From assembly GCA_005281725.1 (NCBI GenBank), contig SSBO01000008.1, forward strand, positions 2,666,001-2,730,000: a DNA stretch of 64,000 nt, read 5' to 3'. This document shows, piece after piece, positions 51,268-63,631 of this stretch. The notes below the pieces were generated by a model. It was not told where the DNA came from. It worked only from the letters and a program-made list of their open reading frames with translations, and did no database searches. Each line of letters opens with the position of its first letter. Position 1 is the first letter of the stretch. The DNA is from Wuchereria bancrofti (Eukaryota > Nematoda > Chromadorea > Rhabditida > Onchocercidae). The position numbers and the translations under genes are program-made.

Positions 51268-52972
51268 AAAGTTGTGAAATGAATGAAAAATTTGAATAAA
51301 CTAACTGAAATCATGTCAACTTTAATAATTTGTAAATCATATAACACAATGATCTTTTTGAAATGAATTAAATTGAGATCAAGAGAAAGAGAGAGAGAGA
51401 GAGAAAGAAAAAAAGATAAAGGAAAAATATTCAGTAAATGAAATGAGAAAAAAAAGCTTAACCAGGTTAATGGGATTTCACATAAATTGATGAAATTATT
51501 ATAATGATGAGTTAAGAGAAAATGACATCGGAATGTTCTTGTTTTCACACCAATTACAGCCATTTTATGTTGTTTCAATCGTTTTTCTTAACTTATTTAC
51601 ATACAATTGGTCATTTTTTTTTTTTTTTCAGAATATTGTCCAGCGGAATTTTCGAGAATAAAAATGACACACGGATGCATATATAATTAATTGATACTGA
51701 AATTTAACAAAATTTCTAGGACAATAGAAAAGTATTTATAGGACAGTACAAAAGTGGTAAAAACAATTTTGCAGTTGTTAAATTTAATTTAATAATAATT
51801 TGCTACATATTTGTTTAATTAATAGTGAGTAATATATAATAGAAAATAACTGTATTGATCATTTTGAAATAAATCTTTCAAACGTGTTATATTATAGCAA
51901 ATTTAAATTACAGAAAGTAGAAATGGAATGAAAATCAAAATTGAGAAAAAGCTAAAATTCGAATAATGGAAATTATTCAAAAGAAAAAAAAATTAAAAAG
52001 TTTTTACTTGAAAGAAATTGTAAGTTAAATAATTTGTGATCACATCAATTTCTTTATTATTTTTTAGATTTTTCTATACATAAACTAAATGAAATTCTCA
52101 GAAAGCAATCCTTTATTTTATTCATTAAATTTAACAAGACGATTCTTTTTAATTTCATTAATTGAAATCGTAAATTATGACAGTTTCTACTCGATTTATT
52201 GGACAGTTACTTTTCATACATTGTCGGTTACGATTAAAGGATTAAAGCAAAAATTATTACATATCCTCGAAATATTGCAATGTTTCTTAATTCGATTTAC
52301 CCAAATAGCAATCTTTCATCTTCTTTAGAAGAAAAGTTTTGAGAAATTTTAATGACACAAAGTAAAATACGTATCTGACAATTTTCAAAAATAAGTAAAG
52401 AATAGATTAAAATTTAGTAATACTTTATATTTTAAAATAAATTATATGGTAGTCGAGCTTTTTAGGTGTGAATATAAAAATTGTGTTAAATTGATATTGT
52501 TTAAATATTTGTTTCTATAACAAAACGTTTTACCTACCATACAAAAATAGTATAAAACAATAAGTAATGATTTCCTGAAGGTAAACGAATTTCTTTTTTT
52601 TTGTCACATTCAAAGTTTCCCGCAGTTTTTTTTTGTTTCATAAAATAAACATTTAAATAGAATTAAAGTTGAATTAATTGAGCATACAGTTTTCAGAAAA
52701 AAAAAAAAAAACATTGTGCAGAAGTTCTTTTCATCCTTTTCGTAAGAGAGCAAACTGCCATTGCATTCATTTAATTCATATTAAATTTAAAATTAAATTC
52801 CAAACAAGAATATGTAAATTGGAAATAATTTATTTAATTAATTATATTTTGATTACTTTTCATCTAAATGCATCCATTCATAAATGAAATCTGTATGACT
52901 GCGTCTTTTATTGCTTAACAAAAAAGAAGAGTAATCATTATTATTATTTTTTTTTAAATACAATTTAAAACA
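51268..52972. other. intergenic region between globin 3' end and cuticlin 5' end
   Basis: Both flanking genes are on the minus strand. The globin 3' UTR includes TTTATT at 52907-52912 (AATAAA on the minus strand, about 61 nt past the stop). The rest should contain the cuticlin promoter; no motif was recognised. The 140-codon minus-strand frame at 51156-51578 overlaps the real signal-peptide exon, but its upstream part is not supported. Confidence 0.6.
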
Positions 52973-55900
52973 TTTAAATATGTGAGCCAGATTCTTCGGT
53001 AGATTTCCAAAATTGAATAGTTGGAGCAGAAGATGGTAACGAGGGAACTGGTGCAATCGTTTGAAATGGTGCAAACGCTGATGATCGTCTATGATAGGCT
53101 AATTGCCGCCTCTAAAAATTATTCCTTTAAATGTAATTCAAATTTCTTGACAACTACTGTAATCAATAAACAATTAATATCCAACAAAATTTCAGCAAAA
53201 GTTTTCAAAAGATTGAAAAAACAAAAAATTTTTGCAGCATTTTACATAATTTTACAATGAAATTAACTAGAAACATTCTATTTAAAAAAAAAAAAAAAAA
53301 ATTTAAAAGTGTTTACATCATGTAAATGTCCTCGTTTAATTTTCTCTATAGCAAATGAGATTATAAAAGCCCATGCTTTTCTTGAAGCTTCTGTACGACC
53401 TTTCTTGTCACCCCAATCCAAGGTACAATCGATAAATGCTTCTGCCATCAAATTCCAAATTTCCTTCGATACTTGTCGTCGAATTAACTGAAAGTACTAT
53501 CACGCAATAATATTTCAAATGATTACAAATTAATTTACTGCCAAACTAAATTATAATTTGCAAAAAATACAAAAATTAATATTGCTGAATTTTTTGATGG
53601 AACAAATCAAAAAATTCAACAATATTTCTTTCTTATTTGAAAATAAATTCTTACTTAGAATTAATTGCATTTACAAATCTGACTATAAAATTTGTAAAAT
53701 TTGACTAACATTTGCATGCGTAGCACCAATAGAAAATAAATATCCGGACATTGATTCCAAATTTTCTAAATTGTCAACAATCTGCAAGTAACAAAGGAGT
53801 GAAATTATAATTGATTCAAATATTCTATAAAAAAATAAACATTAAGCAATGATAATTTTCAAGATTTTTTTTATCATTAATTTATCATAAGCTATCATTA
53901 AATGGAAAAAAAAATGGCAGACAGAAATGATTTTTCAAAATCACTAAACAGATTTAATTAGAAGAGATCTAATCTGAAGATACCATAAGATAAAATTATT
54001 GTAAGCGGAAATAATGCTAAATTAATATAAAAGATATTTTTTTTTCTTCCAATTAAATCTGTTTAATTATTTTGAAAATCTGTTTAATCAATTTTAGTTT
54101 TGTAGCTGTTAACATTTCTTATCATATCATAAGCATTTCTTATCATTCTAATTAAATCTGTTTAATTATTTCTAGTTTTATAGCTGTTAACATTTCTTAT
54201 CATATCATAAGCATTTCTTATCATTCCAATTAAATCTGTCTAATTATTTTGAAGATCTGTTTAATTATTTTTAGTTTTATAGCTGTTAACATTTCTTATC
54301 ATATCATAAGCATTTCTTATCATTCCACTTAAATCTGTCTAATTATTTTGAAGATCTGTTTAATTATTTTTAGTTTTGTAGCTGTTAATATTTCTGATCT
54401 AAATAATATCAAAATATCAAAAGACTTACTTTATCCAACATTTCACCGACAGCTTTTGCATGTGCTTTATTAAAACTATCACGATTGGGAAATCGATGAG
54501 GAAAAGGACATCTAAAGAATTGATCCTTTATTTTCTTTGATTTAAAATATATTCCATGCAGTAGAGTTGAACCAATTACTGTTGGACCTTTTGTTATGTA
54601 AACTTGACGCCAAATATTTCGTATTAAGTGAATTTGTGCCGATGTAAGAGAAGGCAATGTTTCCGTAGAACGATGTCTACTTAATGATTGTTCCATCTGA
54701 AATTTTATTTTTACTTTTTTCTTTTCACTTATTATATTTATCATTTCTTCATTTATTTCATTTGCATTAAAGCAAAATGCATTCATTTTGTGATAAAAAG
54801 TAAAAAAAAAAAAAAAAAAGGAGTAAAACATTTTGTAGCAAATATTAATTTAATTTAAAGTTTCAATTTTTTGATATGTAAGAAATTAAAAGTAATCAAA
54901 TTTTACACTGTTTACAAATATCAAATGATCACTGGAATGATACATTCCTTAAAGACATTTTTTACTAAAATATCTAAAACTAAACTGCTGAAATAATGAT
55001 AATTTTAAATTAGCATAAACAATGATAAATTAAATCAAATCATTAGTAATACCTGTATATTACAAAGTCGCAAATTTTGTAACGATGATTTCTTTTTCTT
55101 TTCAGCCAATTTTTCTTTTTCATTTTCATGTGAGCTACTACTTGTGCCAGCTAATGATAGTCCACGACATTTTGTTGCTTGTTGATCGTCTAATGTCAAA
55201 GCATTGTCATTTGTCAAACATGGTTGATTGGTAGAAATAGGAGGAGGTGAAGGTGTATTACTGCTTTCATTACCTACAGTTATCAGAAAATTGGACGGCT
55301 CATTTGACATCTGAAATTGAAATTGTTAAAGAACAAATAAAACTATTGAAAATTAATGAATTATTAGTATCAATTTTTTTTGTAATGCATGAGAGTGAGA
55401 GAGAAAAAAAGAACGATACTGAGAAATTTCAAACATTAATTTAAAAGAGTTTCTTTTTTTTTTTTTTTGAGCATATGGAAGGAAGAATGAATAAACCTGG
55501 GGAATATTAATCGCATATTTACGATTTGTACTAAGTGGCGAAGATGAAAGCTCGTCAAATTCACCGCTGAATTCATCTTCCACTTCTCTATAATGAAAAA
55601 AAAAAAATCATGAAAGAAATAATATTAAAAATTATATTTGTTAACAATAAAATGATAATATTATTTTGTTTAAAATTATAATCGATTATTGATTGATCAA
55701 ATTTTATAACCTTTTTATCAACATATACTATCATCAAAAAAGATAAAAGAACTTCAAGACATCGTAAATCGGACATGATAAAGTAGTACTGACGTGGAAT
55801 CGTTATTCATATTAGTAACCAAAATTGTCGGTTTTCTTGATCGTTTATCATGTTGAAAAGATTCTGATGGACTTTCAAGACTAGAATTAAATTAATATAT

Positions 55901-58900
55901 TGTTTTTAAATTATTTCTTAAGAATTCAAATAAAATGGAAAAAAAATTTTTTTTTTTTCCAAATACTTTAAAATGGATAAAATACACTAACCTAAGAGTA
56001 GATGATAATTCCATTGCTGCAGATAACTTTTTTGGGCTTGATACTGAACTTCCATGCTTCTTTTCCTGAAACAATTATATTAATTAACAGTTTTAGACTA
56101 ATTAATAGACTGATTTCTTTTTTTTTTTTCAGAATAGACTAAAGTTATTTCATAGAATCTATCGTTGAAATAGTAATTTGATATCATATACAAACCATTC
56201 CTTCGATGTAATAGATAATGAATAAAAATGACTGAACGGCGGTAATGACAAAAGGTTAAAAATTTGCGCCGCGCAAGATAATGCAAGATAATTAATTAGT
56301 TCTTATAAAATTCGCTCCATTTTTTTTCAGTTTTGTTTTTTTTTTTTAAATATATTAATTAGTTTTTAGTAATTAGTTCTTAAAATGAATTCATTTACAT
56401 TTTACTACAAACTTAAATCTCATATTAAAACAGAAATTTATAGAGGAAGTGCTGGAGCCTCCTTAGCTCAGTGGCAGAGCGTCTGTCTCGTAAACAGAAG
56501 GTCGCTGGTTCGATCCCAGCACGAGGCATCTTTGCAACCTTCGATCTTGTTTCAAAACTGGAACGTGTGCCGGATAGTAGGCAACAAACTTCCCCTTTGC
56601 GCCGGCTTTTTCTCAACCTTTGCGCATGCTTTCACATCAATTATCATCGGGCATCGAAAAAGTCTCAATTGTTAGTTTAAGTCATAACTTGAAACCTTAC
56701 TTTAAACCGGATAAACAGAGATTCAGACTATTTATTATCAATAGGTTAAAGGTCATGCTAATAGTACTGTAAAAGTTCAGAGTAAATGCAAAAGTAAATT
56801 GTTAATTTCCTGTACTTCCCATCTCTTCTGATCTTATCGTCACATTCAACAAACAATCTTTCTGCTTTTAAATAATTTCAATTGAAGTTGTATCATTTGT
56901 AAAGGGAAGAAAAGGAAAAGTACCATTAAATAGGAAATAGAAAAATTTGTAAATTCAAATTTTCTTTGTCTACATTTTTTGGCCATTAAAGAACTTTAGA
57001 GAAGAAGACTTAAAGTTCTGCTTGCATATTTAATTAGCTAATCAATTAATGCTTGGTTAATTTAGCAAATAACACAAAGAATTAACTTTATTTTGTCATT
57101 AAAGAATAGATGAATGAATTAATTAATTATGTTATGTCTGAAGTATAAATAATAAATGTTGATCTTCTGAAGTAATAATTCCAACAAATTTTTAAATTTT
57201 CTTTCTTTTTTTTTTTCTTCGACTATAGAACTTATTATCATTGATGTTATCACAAAATAATATGATTATTTAGTTATGAAGAAAAAAAGAAATCAAATAA
57301 TTTTATTCCCAAATGAGGTAAAGAAATGATTGAGAGTGATTTGTTGAACAATTTGCAAAATAATAAATATTCTCTGCGCGATTCAGAAATAAATGAGAAT
57401 TAAGCACCTTTTAATCGAATGCTTCTTTCTGTTCAATTTCTAAGGATAATTTTACATTGTTAATCTCATTTGAACAAAATAACAATGAAATGAAATATAC
57501 ATTACTTAAAGATTATTATTATTATTATTATTTCTAAAAAGCAAACAGTAGAGAAATAGATTTAATTCAAAAAAATTTAACTTCATTTTTATGTAAGAGT
57601 CAATAAATCTTTTACAATCCCTAAAATTTCCATTCCATTCCTTCCTTCCTCTCATCTATTCGTTTTACTTTTATCAATAAATGCAGACAAATACTTGTGC
57701 CATTTGTCGTTAAACGTCATTCATTTGTAAGTGAAGATGCACTTTTCAATACTTCAAATATTATCCGATAGCAGTGATAACAGTGCTGCAATTTCACTTA
57801 CTTATCCTAATCACCTCTTAAAAATTTTCCTTAATTCCAATGAATTTATAAAAATGAAACAGGAAATTTCTTCAATCAATAATACATTTTCTTAACAGAA
57901 CAAATTATTTTTTTTTTCTTTCAAAAAGAAAAGAAAGAAAAAGTTGTGAAATATATGTTATTGATGAAATTTTTTTTTTTTTTTTAAATTTTATGAAATA
58001 TCATTGATATCATTCAAAGTATATTTAAGACTAAAATGATTGATTAATAGAAAATAAGCAAGAATATTTGTCTTAGTGATAACAAATGGAAAATAATTAG
58101 AAATATTTTCCTTAATGATAATAATATTAGAAATGATTTCATTAATCATATTATCATTAGGAGAAATCAATAGGAAAAAATCTGAAAAAAGATTTTTTTT
58201 TTTTCTTTAATAATTGCCACTTTATTAATTTAAATCGAAATCAATTCAGTTCAAAAGTTCCATTCCAATTATACTTCTGTGTAATTTTCCTGATGAAAGG
58301 AAACAAAACTTGGCTGATAAAATTCTAAATTACTGGTTGAAATTTTCCTTTCAATATTTCAATAATTATAGTAATGAATTTATTTAATAGTTGCTGTGCA
58401 GAACAGAACAGTAAATCGAGTGAGTATGTTGAATAGCAGTAGAAAATTATTTTTGAAATCAGATTAAAATATTTAATTTGAAATCTTAAGTGTTTGTTTA
58501 CTAAAATATCCAAATTTCAATTAGTTAAAATTCTAAAATCTATACAATTTTATAAAAATTTCAATGAAAAAATGTAAGGTATTAAACAAAATATTGTGAT
58601 AGTTTGAAAAGAGTGAAGTGTTTTTTTTTTTTTTTAAATATAAAAATGATAACTTTTTAGTTTGAAAAAAAAAAAAAAAAAAACTAAGTAAACAAAAAAC
58701 ACCTACCAGAGCTGATTCGATAGCAACTGAAGATTCTTCAAAAAATTCTTCAAAATCAAGTGGTTCATTTAAATGTTCAATATCAAAATCTTGTAATGAA
58801 ATACTCGATTGATAATCATTATTCTCATCCTGAAGAATTGTTGAATTTCGTTTCTGCTTTCGTCCCAATTGATCATCACTACCACCGATCGGTTTCAAAT

Positions 58901-59003
58901 GTCTTCCATGTTGTTGATCACGATCCAAATGAAGCATAACTGATTGCCATTTTCGGATGGTACTTATTTTCTGATTTACAACCCACTTCCAGAAACGTTT
59001 CAT
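52973..59003 (-). CDS. globin with long N-terminal extension, 9 exons
   Basis: A heme-binding globin-fold protein. Exons in transcript order: 59003-58707, 56065-55992, 55880-55794, 55587-55497, 55310-55053, 54696-54430, 53781-53710, 53487-53317, 53111-52973. They total 1455 nt (484 aa) in phase. The globin domain spans about 284-440, opening LTSAQIHLIRNIWRQV (helix A). FNKAHAKAVGEMLDK places a distal E7 His at about 348, and LFSIGATHAN a proximal F8 His at about 380. EIWNLMAEAFIDCTLDW and AWAFIISFAIEKIKRG fit helices G and H. Residues 1-280 are polar, Ser/Asp/Glu/Lys-rich and probably disordered; no signal peptide or obvious membrane segment was seen. The last 45 residues form a Pro/Ser-rich tail. 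Nematodes have many globins with N-terminal extensions, often neuronal; I cannot assign an orthologue. The first intron (56066-58706) contains a tRNA-Thr on the opposite strand. The exon 3 donor is GTCAGT. The globin exons are secure and the 5' exons are well supported by phase, but should be checked for alternative starts (ATG at 55310 or 54696 could give shorter forms). Confidence 0.88.
54049..54395. repeat. four tandem copies of a 78-99-bp unit in a globin intron
   Basis: Copies begin at 54049, 54148, 54226 and 54325 with CCAATTAAATCTGT or a close variant, and contain TAGCTGTTAACATTTCTTATC. Copies 1 and 3 are 99 bp; copy 2 has lost an internal 21 bp; copy 4 is truncated. The array lies entirely in the intron between the globin exons at 54430 and 53781. 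Confidence 0.9.
56457..56528 (+). tRNA. tRNA-Thr (anticodon CGT), with an acceptor-stem mismatch
   Basis: A cloverleaf folds cleanly. The D-stem is GCTC/GAGC with loop AGTGGCA, and the anticodon stem is TCTGT/ACAGA around CTCGTAA (anticodon CGT, reads ACG). The variable loop is AGGTC, the T-stem is GCTGG/CCAGC with loop TTCGATC, and the discriminator is A. The acceptor GCCTCCT/ACGAGGC has six pairs and one C6:C67 mismatch. A and B boxes are intact (TAGCTCAGTGG, GGTTCGATCCC). No TTTT run follows closely; the next lies at about 56608. It is antisense in intron 1 of the globin gene. It may be functional or a very recent relic. Confidence 0.88.
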
Positions 59004-62000
59004 TGTTGTGAAAAATAAATTAGCTTAAACATTGTGGCAAAATCGTTTAGCTCAAATATGATGCCACTTGGTAGAGTAAGAAAAAATAAATTGTTAGATT
59101 GATGTGAGATGGAAGAAAGAAGCAATATATCGATTTGAAACAATCTCTGATATCTTATCGATCTAAATTAAAATCAAATTATAAAATTATTGTTTATTTC
59201 AATTAATATTTAATAAATTATGTTGACGATAGTTTTACGAGGTGAAACGAAAGTAAACATTGTAACTCTAATTTTCCATTTCTATCTTTTCATATAAATC
59301 AAGTTTTTTTATTTCCGGTTAATCCAGTAAATCCAAAGTTAAATTTTGAAGGCAAGGATTATCAAAATAAACATTCTTCTCCTTACAATTTCCTTCTTTG
59401 TGTTTTTTCTCAAATCAAAGATTTATCAAATAAAAACTATTTTTGAGGGTTTGAAGGCATCCTTTTTTTTTTTTCTTTTTGAAATATGTATTTTATAATG
59501 TATATAATTTTGACGTTAACGTAATCATTGTTAACAGTCTTCACGAATACGACAAATAAATCTTCCACGTGTAACAGAGGAATTAACGTGATTTCGAATA
59601 TTTCCGTTCACTTTTTTCTAAATATTCATCGTTATATTAATTGAAAGGTGTAAGGTACAAAGAATAAACATCAATGTATCAAATTTTAACTGCTTTTTAG
59701 TGAAGTGATAAAACTTATGTAAAGCAAAGTGCATCACAAATGAGAAGTGATCAGAATTCAGACTCATTCCTTACGAGTGCAACGTAATGACCCGGCGTAT
59801 ACGTCAAATATGATTGGTTAAATGACAGAATCAGAAAAAGTTTTTTGATCAATTATGATAGAATTTCTAGGATTATTTTAGGGACTAATTTATCAGATTA
59901 TATGTAATCAACTGTTTCCATTTTCTTATTTATATACTTTGCTGTGATATTTACGTCATTCACTTACGTTTGTTAAATTTACTGCGTTAATTTTTTCATT
60001 GAGTATTTTTTTTTTTTTTGTATTTGCATAAAAATGACAAGTCAAAATGGCATGACAAATTGTTAAAGTTGTAATAACTGTAAAAAGAATTGGGATGACA
60101 TTTAAGAAAGCGCATATCATAATTATCACAAATGCAAATATGATTCATTGTGATGAGCAAATGGATTGAAAATGCGCAAAAATGCTAACATGAAATCAAA
60201 ATTAAATTTGAAAACGATATTTCGACATATTCAAAATATTTGTAATTCAATTATTGTCAAACTTATGAGAGCAATAGTGTCATATTTAACTTGAAACACA
60301 AATTTCTAAAATTAATTCAAATTTAGAACTGAATTTGAATTCATTTAAAACTTCGATCCGAATTTGAATTTGGATTTCATTATTGAAGTTAAAATTAGCA
60401 ATAAATTAGGATTTCTTTTTTCTTTTGGCAATTCAGTTTCACTTTTGCATAAATTAAAATTAATGCTATGATGATTTTCAGAAATATTTCTTAGCAAATT
60501 TACAGCCGTCTATAAGTTGCTTAATTTGAAAGGTAAAAAAAAATTTGAAATAGTAAATTTCTGTTTCTTTCCCTACTATTTCTTTTATCTTCCATTTCCT
60601 TCCTATTGTTATTTTCATTTTTAGCTAATTGATCAAATATTAACAAATTTATTCGATCAGATCATTTCGCTCCTTTGCATTACACTTTCTTATCGCTAAC
60701 AACCAATGATAATTTGTCAAAAATGATATAACCACTATTCCCATTAAAATAACTCATAATTTCATGATTTATGTTTTAAAATAAATGTGGAAGCAAAGAA
60801 ATTGGCCAATTGCTCGACAAAACGTCTTCTAATTTAGTTGAAAAAATTTTCCTTCTAAAATAAGTCTTAAAATGATAAATGACAATTCAAACCAAACGTT
60901 TACAAAAATTTTGACTAAAATTAGCAATTTATGGAAATTGATTAATTACTGGACTAATTAATCATGTAATATTTTCCAGAAAAAAAAAATATAGAAGAGC
61001 TATAATTGTTGCAATAATGATTATTAATAATGATAACAAACGAATATACAATTAAAATTACTTTTTTTTTTGCGATTATATCACAGGTATTTGTGTTGAC
61101 AATAAATTAGCAAATATTACAACAAAAGCTTGCAAAGTGCGGTAAATTGTGACATTAATATTGATCAGTGTGGATTTTAATTTACTTTTGGTAAATTTCA
61201 AAACATTCATTTTCTAAAAAGAGTGAAGTTAAGTCTAAAGTAAAATGAAAATGATTCCGTTGCTACTTCCGAATGAAATAAGTTTTACTATCTAAAAAAA
61301 AAAAATTTTTTTTTTTAATTTGTTGAGAAAACATGCACATAAAACAGAAACAAAACAACAAAAGATAAGAAAGAATGTCGCATTGAAATAATTGAATGCA
61401 ATAAATAAAATGAGCTATTATATGAAATTTTAGATTCGAAATTATGAAAATCTAACTGAAATAGTTTCCATTCCTAATTGTTATTTCAAAATTTTTAGCT
61501 AATAAAAATGGAAACAAATTTTTGACTTGCAAATTACTACTTAGCTTCAAATGCATTAAGGATGCTTGATTGCGTCAAAAATTCAAATTACACTTTTTCA
61601 AGAATACCACTTAAAATTTTCGTTAAAATTACAAATTCTACTAAAGTTATATATCAACAAAATCAATAAAGAAACTTAAAAAAAAAAGCTTAAAATGGAA
61701 ATTAAATGACCCTTTTTTTTTTTTGTTGAATTAATTGCAATCGTTTTCTATAAGTATTATGTTTATCTCTTGGGAGAGATAAACATACTGCTTTTATGCA
61801 AATATAATAAATGTTATTCTTAAAAATCACTGAAAAAAAACTTAGATTTACTTCGTCTTTTATCGTTGACATAAAAAAAAGAAGAAAAAATTTAGAAAAG
61901 TTGGTGAAAGACATTTTAGCGATCAAAATGAATTCGAAAAGAAATGTGTTCTTTTAACTGAAATAAACAATTTCCATTTAGTGAATGGAATAAATGAGGA

Positions 62001-62206
62001 AAATAGCCAATGGATTATTTTTTTTTTTTTGTTGAATCATTGGAAGAAGATAAGCTATCAAGAAAAAATGGCAATAAATAAAATGCCAAAAGCTTAAGCA
62101 GTTTCATTGGATCATTTCAATTTTTTCTAATAGAAAAAACAAAGGAAAAAACATTAATAATAATAATAATAATAATCTTCCAATATAGAAAATTATTATT
62201 ATTATT

Positions 62207-62260
62207 AGCATAAATAATAATAATTTTCCAATACAAAAAATTATTATTATTATTTATGCT
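62207..62260. repeat. AT-rich inverted repeat (hairpin)
   Basis: AGCATAAATAATAATAA near 62207 is mirrored by TTATTATTATTTATGCT ending at 62260, with a short central spacer near CCAATACA. The right arm is one triplet longer. A similar partial (ATT)n copy precedes it, so the structure may have arisen by inversion of a simple-repeat segment. Confidence 0.8.
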
Positions 62261-62945
62261 ATGTTTCTTAACGATATTTTCACTTCCTTTTCAACAAACA
62301 TTTTCTTTCTAAAATGACACTTGATACTTTAAAATTGATGAATTCAACAAAAGGGTTAAAGTTTATTAGGCGTCAATTTACAGTTTGAAAGAATCTGACA
62401 ACATCACTCATCTCATACCTTTCTACTTTCAGAATATTATTTTAATCAATAGAAAAGTTGACAGCAAGAAGTAAGACTTTCAGAAAAGAGATATTTCTGA
62501 TAGTGATAAGCGCATTTTCACGTTAGTAGTTGAAGAGTGAAATGTTCAAAACCAAATGACTAAACATTTGAATGATGATTTGTTGAAATGATTTCTTTTT
62601 TTTTTTTTTTTTTTTTCAACAGACAAGCAGAAATTTACAATAATTAATGGTGACCACATTGTGGAAGATTTCATCGTTTTGAGAAGTAAACAAAATTTAA
62701 TAAAATGATTTTGAAGGGAGGGAAAAAAAGAAAAAAAAAAAAAACGAAAAGATAAAAGGTAAGATATAAATATCATGACATCACATAGTGATGCAAGAAC
62801 TTAAGAAGAGTAAGGAGAAAAGGTGGAGAGTTCCAGAAGTGAAATTTAAGGAACTACAAGGTGCTTCACCTTCAAACAATCCGACCAATAAATTTTTTTA
62901 GCGGCTGCTTTTCTATCTTAACAAAACCAATTGCTTATTCACTAC

Positions 62946-63012
62946 TCTCTCTCTCTTTCCCTCTCTCTCTCCCTCTTTCCCTCTTCTCCTCTCTCTCTCT
63001 CTCTCTCTCTCC
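62946..63012. repeat. (CT)n microsatellite with CCCT interruptions
   Basis: Long pyrimidine tract of CT dinucleotides with TTTCCCT and CTCCCT interruptions. Confidence 0.9.
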
Positions 63013-63591
63013 CTCTTATAATCTCAGTTAAAAAAGAAACTTTGACGAATTGCCAACAAAAAGCGCAAAATAACAGTAGAATGTAAGAAAGACTTTCCAA
63101 AATTATTTCACTTTTTTTTTTTTTTTCTTGTGAAAAATATCCGATTCATTCAAGCAAAATAGAAGAAGAAGAAGAAGAGGAAGGGAAAAGAAAGGAAGAA
63201 AAAGGATAAAAGGAAAAAAAAAAATTTTTTTTTTTTTTTATTGCTAAGAAATTCATTGCTGTACTTGGACTCTTCCCTCTTCAGTAATTTAAATAGCAGA
63301 AAAAAAATTATCGCTTGAGGTTAAAAGAGATAGGAAGATGAATTTAATTATTAATATTCATTCTTTTATTAAAATTTTAATTTATCCATAACCAAGTAAT
63401 AAACATACTATAAAAGTAGCTAACAACAATATTTAACAAATTGTTATTGATAAATGTGAAGTAACACAAACGACAACAACAAACAACAATTGATTATTTT
63501 GATAACAGTGTTAAAGGATTGTGGTGATAAAAATTGGTTATCTGTATGGTATTTATAAGAATTGAAGTATTAATGAAAATAGCAGAAATGG

Positions 63592-63631
63592 TTATCACTG
63601 ATAATTACTTTGGAATGGTTATCAGTGATAA
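63592..63631. promoter_or_regulatory. cluster of four TGATAA/TTATCA (GATA) sites in an inverted repeat
   Basis: TTATCACTGATAA at 63592-63604 and its exact reverse complement TTATCAGTGATAA at 63619-63631 supply four extended GATA-factor sites within 40 bp. In nematodes TGATAA is the core of intestinal (ELT-2-type) GATA elements. A role as an enhancer is inferred; in AT-rich DNA single sites are common, but this paired arrangement is not. Confidence 0.4.

Noticed and set aside
51234..51578. N-terminal extension of the cuticlin frame upstream of 51233
   Set aside because: The upstream part is Phe/Leu-rich AT sequence. An acceptor at 51257 and a good signal peptide starting at 51233 explain the gene better.
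56425..56616. Minus-strand open frame with the peptide motif AGIEPATFCLRDRRSATELR across the tRNA
   Set aside because: This is the well-known spurious translation of the antisense strand of a tRNA gene; the plus-strand frames at 56385 and 56471 are likewise tRNA read-through, not proteins.
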